Positions 1 through 7,400 of a stretch of 12,542 bases of DNA are shown piece after piece. Location: assembly GCA_035575035.1 (NCBI GenBank), contig DATLYH010000259.1, forward strand, positions 1 to 12,542, in the 5' to 3' direction. The notes beneath the pieces are model-generated. The model was not told the origin of the DNA and made no database searches. It worked only from the letters and a program-made list of their open reading frames with translations. Position numbers and translations under genes: made by a program. Source of the DNA: DATLYH01 sp035575035 (lineage in GTDB: Bacteria > Planctomycetota > Planctomycetia > Gemmatales > Gemmataceae). Each line of letters begins with the position of its first letter. The first letter of the stretch is position 1.

Positions 1-360
1 CTCCTCGGGTGGCCGATAGCCGTGCTCGGTCACGTAATGGTAGATCAGGTTCGGAGCGGCATACACTTTCCCGTCCGCTCCGAAGACGCGGATCTCGGAG
101 AAGCCCAGCAATATCGACTCACTCCCCCGCACCGCCTTTACGGGTGTCCTAGTGCTACCGTGACACAGGTCACACACATGGAAACCAAACGTGACCAGCG
201 CAGGGACACGGCAGAAGGCCCACAACCGTTCGATGAACTCTGGCGGGACGTCGCCTTGGGGATAGCCGAACCGAGCATCGAGCCACCCGACGTTCAGGAC
301 AGAGCCTGTCGCAGCTGACGAGTCGTAGCTGTAGGGAGAAAGGTCTGTAAAGAAGGTCAC
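1..360 (-). CDS. DUF7919-like protein, N-terminal 120 residues (partial, runs off the left edge)
   Basis: The minus strand reads open from a GTG at 360-358 to the window edge, giving 120 residues without a stop. The start is supported by an AGGAGG exactly 8 bases upstream and by the N-terminus MTFFTDLSPYSYD. From memory this matches proteins annotated as DUF7919: the opening FFTDLSPY, NVGWLD (residues 23-28), a cysteine pair in FHVCDLC (60-66), SEIRVFG, and the highly typical YAAPNLIYHYVTEHGYRPPEE tail of this part (100-120). No membrane segment is visible. The function of the family is not established. Its position as second gene after an RHS protein and a small membrane protein makes a role as immunity or accessory factor plausible, but that is inference. 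It lies 93 bases downstream of the 147-aa gene, on the same strand. Family assignment is fairly sure; function is not. Confidence 0.75.
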   Translation of the reverse strand, partial: MTFFTDLSPYSYDSSAATGSVLNVGWLDARFGYPQGDVPPEFIERLWAFCRVPALVTFGFHVCDLCHGSTRTPVKAVRGSESILLGFSEIRVFGADGKVYAAPNLIYHYVTEHGYRPPEE

Positions 361-368
361 GCGTAACC

Positions 369-374
369 CCTCCT
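369..374 (-). promoter_or_regulatory. Ribosome binding site AGGAGG deciding the GTG start at 360
   Basis: The minus strand reads AGAGGAGGGG with the AGGAGG core 8 bases before the GTG. It fixes the start of the DUF7919-like gene, for which no ATG start is available. Confidence 0.75.
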
Positions 375-376
375 CT

Positions 377-400
377 GGGGAAAAAAGGGGAAAAAAGGGG
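377..400. repeat. Polypurine mirror repeat G4A6G4A6G4
   Basis: The plus strand reads G4-A6-G4-A6-G4, 24 purines in a perfect mirror repeat. The minus strand is C4T6C4T6C4, placed two bases beyond the ribosome binding site in the leader of the DUF7919-like gene. Purine mirror repeats can form triplex DNA and the A6/T6 runs are prone to slippage, so length changes here could alter expression. No function is shown by the sequence itself. Confidence 0.8.
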
Positions 401-453
401 TCGGGAGTGCTCTGTAGAAAACCTTGCATCTCCGAGTTGGGTGAGTGATTACG

Positions 454-897
454 TCAATTCCTCCGAGGGATTTCGTCGTAGTACCACACCTGATCGCACC
501 AGCGATTGAGGTACGGCCACGGGCTAGCTTCGGGTCTAAAGCCGGGTGGCCCGACATAGATACCGTAATGGCGAAATCCAGCGCCAAATACGATAGCGAT
601 GTAAACTATTCTTCCGTCGGGCGACTGAACAGGTGCTAGGTCGACAATCCCTAACATCTGCGCATCTAGAGGTAGCTTTTCTTTCTCGGTAAAACCTTCC
701 CATTTCTGAGATGACACGCGCTCTAATGCCCACCTCTTCAACACCGGAAGTGCTTCCACTGCCTCAAGACGTTCTCTCAAATGCTCCTCGCTCTCATGGG
801 GACGATAGGGATACAGCATTACCCATATCATCACGGCTACTACCAGGATTGGAATCAATACATATGCTATTAAGTTGATAAATACTCTGCGCTTCAT
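454..897 (-). CDS. Small single-pass membrane protein (147 aa), candidate immunity protein for the RHS tip
   Basis: This 147-residue protein starts at ATG 897-895, three bases after the TAA (903-901) of the RHS frame, so the two are almost certainly co-transcribed and perhaps translationally coupled; no strong Shine-Dalgarno is seen. The N-terminus is MKRRVFINLIAYVLIP followed by a hydrophobic stretch to about residue 30, with two Arg and one Lys ahead of it, so one membrane helix with the C-terminal domain outside the cytoplasm is likely. Residues 34-80 are charged and probably helical. The rest holds LGIVDLAP, SPDGRIVYIAI, FRHYGIYVGPPGFRP and WCDQVWYYDE, suggesting a small beta-rich domain. 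I do not recognise the family. Position directly behind a toxin-like RHS C-terminus fits an immunity protein that protects at the membrane or periplasm. GC is low at its start (22 of 60 at 841-900). Confidence 0.75.
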   Translation of the reverse strand: MKRRVFINLIAYVLIPILVVAVMIWVMLYPYRPHESEEHLRERLEAVEALPVLKRWALERVSSQKWEGFTEKEKLPLDAQMLGIVDLAPVQSPDGRIVYIAIVFGAGFRHYGIYVGPPGFRPEASPWPYLNRWCDQVWYYDEIPRRN

Positions 898-900
898 CGC

Positions 901-3900
901 TTAGTCCGGAACAAGAGCATTTGGGATGACCGTGCCATCTTCCATGAGTGTTCCGCTCAGCCGGCCAGCACCAATCTGAAAAAATACCCGTTTTGTATAC
1001 ACCTCATCCGAAGGTGTTGCTCCTTGAATTGCATATGGTGCGGGTAGGTTCAGGTCACTGAAGTATCCTGCTCTCAACCAGGCAGCACGGCCGGGAGTTC
1101 CTGTGCCTCCATAATTGTAAACTCGGTGCGCCCAAAGGTTGAACTCCGCGATACTAAGATCCTGACCAATCTCGCTGGCCCAAATGCCATAAATGTAATA
1201 GTTTACCTCCTCTTGAGGATATACCTTTCCATTGATCGTCACTGTGCGGGTTCCATCACTTAGCATCCCTCTATGATTAGGATCACTTGCGGTACTCACA
1301 CTTTGCGCCGCAAGTTTGCTGATATCCCAGGAAAACTTCTTTGGATCGCTGAAGTCATCATAAAGCGCCTGTCTCAGGGCAGGGTTGTTCCGGATAGAGG
1401 TCCTGATGTATTGCTCTATGCCCTTGAGACGGTTCGTGAAATCAGGGCCACCTTGTCCTGTGGCCGTTCGCGTTGTGTAGTACACGCCTCTTGTCCACCA
1501 CCTGACGCCAAGCCCATAAGCTAGGGCAGCAATCGTAACAATGATTACAATGCTGACTTTGACTGTTCCAAGTGGAGAGTTCCCGCTCGGATCGACATTA
1601 GAGATGGGGTCGGCGATCGCGTACAAGTACTTGTGAAGTGTTGCAGGCTCGGTAGTAAAGCTGGGAAACGGGTCCATCGCGGTGAACCGCCCGGTCGGCG
1701 GATGGTAGGGCCGGGCTCGCAGGTAGTACTGGCCCAGCACTGGGTCGAGCCGCTCGCCGCGGTAGCCCACTGGGTTCACAAAGCCGCCGGGCTGGGGCGC
1801 CTGTGCGACCAGGTTGCCGAAGGCGTCATAGCGGTACGCCGCCAGCACGGCCGCGGCCAGGTCCATCACCTGGCGCACGCCGCTGTGGCCGTCGGCCAGG
1901 TACAGACCGACGGGTTGGCCAGAGCGGGCGAGGGAGATCGGGTCCAATCCGGCACCATAGACATAGCTGGCCACGATCAGGTCGCTGTCGGTGCGCTCCT
2001 CGATGACCTCGGCGTAACCCGCCGGGCTTTGATGATCGACCACCAGCAGACGCACTTCCGTGGCGGTCACCCCACCCGTGGTGGTCGTCACTTCCTCGCG
2101 CAGGCGGATGCCGTCGGGGTCATAGCGATACAGCGCCTGCTTCGTGGTGCCACCCTGCACGTCGGTGGCGCTCTGCAAGCGGCCACGCACGTCCCAGATT
2201 TGCGTCAAGCTGCCGCCGGTTGTGGCAGTCCGAGATGTCAAAGAGCCGTTGGTATCGTAGCCATACGTCAGGGTGTTCGTCAACGTCCCGCCGACGGCCG
2301 CGTTGCTGCGGTCGGAGTTGGTGAGCGTGCCGAAGTCGAGCGTCACCGTCCGCCCCGGCTCGGCCAACAGGGCGCGGGCGTTGTCCAACACGGCGGCGAA
2401 GCCGCCCGAGACCGAGGTGGTCACGGCGGCCGACGCCGTCAGGCTGTCGAGGCTGACCACAGCCAGGCCGTCCGGGAGGGTGTCGGTCAGCCGGGCGTTG
2501 GTCGTGGTGCCCTCGGGAACCGTCATCGTCACCCGGTAGGTGACCTCTTCGCCGATCACCAGGTTGCTGCCGGTCGTGAAGTCCCGACCGGTGGCGACGA
2601 CCTGCTTGGCTGGCCACGGCCCGACCACGACCGTGGCGGTGTCCACCGGCCAGCTGTCCACGAAGCTCGGGCCTCCCTCAAGGCTGGCATAGCGGAGCAG
2701 GGTGGCGGTGTTGGTCAGGTTCTGGGCGGTGATGGCATCGACCACCTGCAGGTCGTAGGTGATTACCGCGATGTTCCGGCCGGTGTTCAGGGTGGTGCCG
2801 GCGGGGTCCCGGCCGGGGTCGAGGCTGCCCGGGGGCGTGCTCGTCGGCCCCGGGTCGCCCAATTCGATGCCGCTGCCGAACAGGCCGCCGCCCAGGTCGG
2901 TGTAGGTGAACGGCGCCCCGGTGCCGTCGGTCACGCTCAGATTCAGGCCGCTGGCGGGGATGACAAAGCCAGCTGGGAGCGTGTCCCGGACTTGCACGTC
3001 GAAGGCGCCGTAAGGTCCCCGGCCGACGTTCTCGATAACAATGGCAAAGCGGACCAGGTCGCCGGCGTCCACGTTGCTCAGGTCGCTGTTGACCGGGCGG
3101 CTGGCCAGGCCGGCCGAGGTAATCGTGCCGCTGAAGCCGGGGCTGCTGCCGGGCGCCCCAAAGGTGACCCCCGTGGGGCCGACCTCGGCGGGGGAGAACA
3201 CGCCGTTGGGGTTGCTGGTGCTGACCACCCCTTTGGTGATCCGCGGGATGGCCGGTTCGGTCAGTAAGGTCCGACTGATGGCGGCCTGGGTGAAGACGGC
3301 CGCGGCGCTGTTGGCCTCCGCCGCCTGTGCCAGGTTGGTCAGCCACCAGCCGTCGGGGAAGGGCTGGCCGCCGAGCGGCAGGGTGAACAGCAGGTCGATG
3401 GTGGCCGGGCGGTCGGATGGGTCGCTGTTGCTGCCGTAGGTGAAGATGACAGCATTGTTGCCGTTGGCGGTGTTGCGGCTGAGGGTCGGGACAATCGAAG
3501 GATAATAGAGGTGGAAGGTGTCGGTAGGTCCCAGCCGGGCGGTGCCGACCGGCGGGGGTGTGGCGCTGCTGGTGTAGTCGAGGGTGGTCAGGGTCTGGGC
3601 GTGGAAGACCGGCGGCGGCAGGTGATCGGTCAGCACCAGATCACGTAGGTCGCTGGTGGAGGTCGTGTAAAGGATGCGATAGGTGATGGTGTCGCCGGCG
3701 GTGACGAAGGCCGGTAGGTTGGTGTCGCCGTTGACCGCGTAGATGCTGGTCTGGAGGATGGAGCGCGGCACCTGCGTGCCGGCGGCGTGGCTGTCGCTGA
3801 CCGTGGCCCCGGTGGGGGCAAAGTCGGTGATGGACAACAGCCGGCCAGTGACGTCGCCCGAGGCGGTCAAGGCGTCGCCCTGCTTGACGACGTGGTTGGG

Positions 3901-4392
3901 GGAGGAATAAGCGTCGGTGTAGGCCTCCTGGATGACGGCCCGGAACTGGACCGTGAAGGTGGTCGGCCCGTCCCCCGGCGCTGCGACCCATCCCCCGCTG
4001 GGATTGACCAGTCCGCCCAACAGCCGGCCGTTCTGACCCCGACTGATTAGCTCATCGGAGATACGGAACACCAGGCTGGTGGTGCCGTCGGTGCCGTCGT
4101 TGGGGTTGCCGTCGGGCGGGTCCGAGTAGCGTGGCGTGACCGTGTAGTTGGCGGAGGCGATGGCCGCGGCCGCGAGCGTGAAGCCGTTGCCGTTGACCTG
4201 CAAGGTCGGGGTGAAGGAGCTGTCGTAGCGCTGGCCGTCGGAGAGCACGTCGGTCAGGACGACCTGGTCGAAGGCAAAAAAGTCGGAAGCCTGGACGGTC
4301 ACGGTGTACTCCAGGGTGTCGCCCGGGGTCGGCCCGGGGTAGCCCGTGTCGGTGACGACGGCGACCGCCTGCTGAGCGGCCAGGGACTTCAA
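901..4392 (-). CDS. DUF11/isopeptide stalk - RHS core - variable C-terminal domain protein (downstream part of a gene split by TGA)
   Basis: This 1163-residue open frame is the continuation, in the same frame, of the gene ending at 4465. The nominal TTG start at 4392 has no Shine-Dalgarno, and coding sequence continues upstream of it for 24 codons to the TGA, so I doubt it is a true start. Residues 1-700 hold repeated DUF11/isopeptide-type domains (PTPGDTLEYTVTV, LVLTDHLPPP, RDTLPAGF, TDTLPDGL). Near residue 700 the last of these stops abruptly and RHS sequence begins (LTYGYDTNGSLTSRT, YRYDPDGIRLREE). The RHS-associated core spans about 876-937 (LGQYYLRARPYHPPTGRF, YLYAIADPISNVDPSG). A hydrophobic segment at 944-963 follows, then a tip of about 190 residues with VTINGKVYPQEEVNYYIYGI and GRAAWLRAGYFSD. 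The tip matches no toxin family I know. Likely a cell-surface polymorphic toxin; the toxic activity is inferred from architecture only. Confidence 0.8.
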   Translation of the reverse strand: MKSLAAQQAVAVVTDTGYPGPTPGDTLEYTVTVQASDFFAFDQVVLTDVLSDGQRYDSSFTPTLQVNGNGFTLAAAAIASANYTVTPRYSDPPDGNPNDGTDGTTSLVFRISDELISRGQNGRLLGGLVNPSGGWVAAPGDGPTTFTVQFRAVIQEAYTDAYSSPNHVVKQGDALTASGDVTGRLLSITDFAPTGATVSDSHAAGTQVPRSILQTSIYAVNGDTNLPAFVTAGDTITYRILYTTSTSDLRDLVLTDHLPPPVFHAQTLTTLDYTSSATPPPVGTARLGPTDTFHLYYPSIVPTLSRNTANGNNAVIFTYGSNSDPSDRPATIDLLFTLPLGGQPFPDGWWLTNLAQAAEANSAAAVFTQAAISRTLLTEPAIPRITKGVVSTSNPNGVFSPAEVGPTGVTFGAPGSSPGFSGTITSAGLASRPVNSDLSNVDAGDLVRFAIVIENVGRGPYGAFDVQVRDTLPAGFVIPASGLNLSVTDGTGAPFTYTDLGGGLFGSGIELGDPGPTSTPPGSLDPGRDPAGTTLNTGRNIAVITYDLQVVDAITAQNLTNTATLLRYASLEGGPSFVDSWPVDTATVVVGPWPAKQVVATGRDFTTGSNLVIGEEVTYRVTMTVPEGTTTNARLTDTLPDGLAVVSLDSLTASAAVTTSVSGGFAAVLDNARALLAEPGRTVTLDFGTLTNSDRSNAAVGGTLTNTLTYGYDTNGSLTSRTATTGGSLTQIWDVRGRLQSATDVQGGTTKQALYRYDPDGIRLREEVTTTTGGVTATEVRLLVVDHQSPAGYAEVIEERTDSDLIVASYVYGAGLDPISLARSGQPVGLYLADGHSGVRQVMDLAAAVLAAYRYDAFGNLVAQAPQPGGFVNPVGYRGERLDPVLGQYYLRARPYHPPTGRFTAMDPFPSFTTEPATLHKYLYAIADPISNVDPSGNSPLGTVKVSIVIIVTIAALAYGLGVRWWTRGVYYTTRTATGQGGPDFTNRLKGIEQYIRTSIRNNPALRQALYDDFSDPKKFSWDISKLAAQSVSTASDPNHRGMLSDGTRTVTINGKVYPQEEVNYYIYGIWASEIGQDLSIAEFNLWAHRVYNYGGTGTPGRAAWLRAGYFSDLNLPAPYAIQGATPSDEVYTKRVFFQIGAGRLSGTLMEDGTVIPNALVPD

Positions 4393-4464
4393 GCTGAGCG
4401 TGTGGTCGGTGGCAGTCCGATCACTGGTGACCGGCCCGGCCGGGTCGCGCGGGTCGATGGGGGT

Positions 4465-4467
4465 TCA
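4465..4467 (-). other. In-frame TGA interrupting the long stalk-RHS gene
   Basis: The stop of the upstream frame (residues ...DDAKVQAN, then TGA) is in the same frame as the 901..4392 product; the 24 codons between TGA and the TTG at 4392 read TPIDPRDPAGPVTSD then ATDHTLSL, a normal inter-domain sequence. A change of TGG to TGA would restore ...VQAN-W-TPIDP and one protein of 2384 residues. No selenocysteine-type stem-loop is evident after the TGA. Confidence 0.85.
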
Positions 4468-7400
4468 GTTGGCCTGGACCTTGGCGTCGTCGGCTGCCGT
4501 GGCGGAAGCCCCGGTGGCAGGGTCCAGCACGGGGGCGCCCGCCGCGTTGTTGAGCGGGGCGTGGAACGTGAAAACCATCTCCGCGTCATCGGCGGCGGTG
4601 GTGCCGGTGACGCTGGCGAAGCGGCGCGTCAGCGTACCCCCCGGCGTCGTGGTGCTCGGCGTGCTGATCGCACCGGTTGAGGTGGGCACGCCGCGGATGG
4701 TCGTGGCATCGACGCTGACGAACTGGAGGTGGGTCGGCAGTACGTCGGTCAGGTCGAGGTCGGTGACCGTCTGGCCGTCGGCCACATCCACGGTCAGGCG
4801 ATACGGCCGGGGGAAGTTCGGCCCGGTGGCCGTCTCGTCTTCCGGCCCAAGGTAACTCTTGCTCAGGGTAAACAGCGTCGGTCGCACCGAGGCCGACACC
4901 ACCGCGCCCAGGATGCTCGGATCGCTGGCCGGGTTGTCGAGGGGATCGACGCCGAACTGGAAGCCGCCGCGGGCCTGGATCGTCAAGGGGGTGCCGACAT
5001 CCGCCTTGTCGCTCAGGCGGGCGGTGACGGTGACCGTGGCCGCCGGCTGGTCCGGGGTGAAGGCGTTGAACGGCAGCTGCAGGACCACCAGCTGGTCGCC
5101 CGGCGTGCCGCGGACGATCACCGGGCTGCCGGCGCTGGTCTTGGCGTAGGGGTGGCTGACCTGGCCGGCGGCGTCGAAGGTCAGCACCGTGGCCGTGACC
5201 GGCACGCCCAGGTAAGTCGGGGCCGGGTCGCTCACAAAACGGATACCATCATCCCCATCCGCGCCGGTGGCGGGCAGGAACAGGTCAAGGTAGGGACCAT
5301 AGCCGCCGGCCGTCGGCGAGGCATTGTCGAAGGTGACCGCCACGGTGAAGGTCTGCCCCAGCGGCACCTCGGCCGGCGCTGTCAGCGAAGCCACCGGTAG
5401 GTCGTCCCAGAGCTTGAGCACAAAGGCATCGGCGCCCCCGCCCCCGACTGGCTGCAGCGGGTTCAGCGTCGGGAAGTCGCTCGACGTAGTGACTCCGGCC
5501 AGGTAGACGAAGCCGGCGTCGTCCACGGTGATGGCCGCCCCCGCTTCCGTCTGGCTCCCGCCCAGATAGGTGGCAAAGCGCAGCGCGGCCCCGGTCGGGT
5601 TCAGCCAGGCAGCGAAGGCGTCGGCAATCCCGCGGCGGCTGGCCTGGAACGGCTGCACCGTGGGGAAGTCGGCCGAGTGGGTCGTGCCCACCACCCAGGC
5701 CTGGCCGAAGGGGTCCACGGCTAGGTCGGCTCCCTGCTCCAGGCCGCTCCCGCCCAGGTAGGTGGCGTAGACCAGGCTGGTGCCGGCCGCTCGCAATCGG
5801 GCCACGAAGGCATCCTGCAGCCCCCGCCGCTGTCGCTGATAGGCCCCGGCCGTGGTCGGGAAGTTGAGTGAGCCGGTCACGCCGGTCACGTAGGCCTCTC
5901 CCGAACCATTCACAGCGATGCCTTGGCCGAGGTCACTGCCGCTGCCCCCCAGGTAGGTCGAATAGACCCAGGCCGTGCCGTCGGCATTGACCTGGGTCAC
6001 AAAGGCATCCACTGCCCCGGCTCGTTGCGGCTGCAGAGCATTCTGGATGGGGAAGTCGGCGGAGGTGGTGGACCCGGTCAAGTAGGCCTGGCCGGCCGCA
6101 TCCACCGCGATGCTGGCTGCGGCATCGTTGGCGCTGCCCCCCAGGTAAGTCGCATAAACCAGCGTGCTGCCCGCAGCATCGAGTTGGGCCACGAAGGCGT
6201 CGGCAGCGCCGGCCAACTCGGCCTGGATGGGATTGGCTGTTGGGAAGTCGGTCGAGCGGGTTTGGCCGGCGATATAAGCCTGGCCGGACGTGTCGAGGGC
6301 GACGGCCCGGGCGGCGTCGGTGTCGCCACCGCCAAGGTAGGTCGAATACTCCAGGGCGTTCCCTGCCACGCTCAGTTTGGTCACGAAGGCATCCGAAGCG
6401 CCGGCCAGGCTCGTCTGGAAAGCCCCGGGGGTGACCGGGAAGTCGTCCGCGGCTGTGGTTCCTGCCAGGTAGGCGTGGCCGGCCGCATCCACCGCCAGCC
6501 CCAGCCGGCCGGAGGGCAAGAGGCCGTCATCCGTACCCCCCAGGTAGGTGGCATAAAGCAACTCGGTGCCTGCGGCGTCGATCTTGGCCACAAACAGGTC
6601 ATGCGCCCCCCGCAACTCCTCCTGGGCCGGCCCGGCCGTGGGGAAGTCGGCTGACCAGGTGAGGCCGGCGATATAGGCGTTCCCGTCGCCATCCGTGGCG
6701 ATGTCCAGGCCGAGGTCGCTATCGCTGCCCCCCAGGTAAGTGGCATAAGTCAACACCGGGTCAATCACCAGGGGATGGTTCGGGTCGTAGGGGCCGACCT
6801 GGAAGCCGACCTGGCCCGGACCACGGAGCACGTAGCGACCAGCGACCGGCCGACGTTGCCCGTCCACCTCCTGGTAGATGACCGGGGCCTGCTGCACCAC
6901 CTCGCCGCCGGAGGTGCGGAGGACCAGATGGCCCTGCGGGTCGAGGGCGAGGGCTTCCGTCCCCGTGAAGGCGAGTTGCACGACGCCGGGGTCGGCCCCG
7001 GGGGCGACGACGAAGTCGTACTCCAACTGCTGCTGCCGGCTGCCATAGAAGACCAGGTCCACGCCGGGGTAGAGTTCCTCATAACTAACCCGGCGATAGC
7101 GGGGGATATCGGTCTGCCAGTGCTGCGGGTCGTTGCCCCGGAAGTAGTGGACGCGACCGGGGAGCGGATCGAGGCCGGTCACGGTTGGGTGGGGGTTGGC
7201 CCCAACGAACTGCATCCGCAGCACGTCGGCGCGGACGGGCCGGTCATCCCTCTCCGCCCGGCCCCCGGCATCGCCGTCGTCCAGGCCCGCCGGGGAGAGG
7301 TCGGTCGCCGGGGCGCTCGCGGGCTGGGGCTGGCTGAGGACCAGGACGGCCTCGGCGGAGGTCAGGAAGAGGGTGTAGCCCCGGCCGCGGGAGAGGAGGT

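Noticed and set aside
22..318. 98-residue plus-strand frame at the left edge
   Set aside because: The minus strand here encodes the recognisable DUF7919-like protein with a good ribosome binding site; the plus frame is its shadow.
1633..3267. 544-residue open frame on the plus strand
   Set aside because: It is antisense to the stalk and RHS part of the 901..4392 product. Its translation is Gly/Arg/Val/His-rich without domains, an effect of high-GC third positions.
4420..4467. Selenocysteine recoding at the TGA
   Set aside because: I see no SECIS-like stem-loop just after the TGA, and the surrounding protein is a structural stalk where Trp, not Cys, best fits the position.
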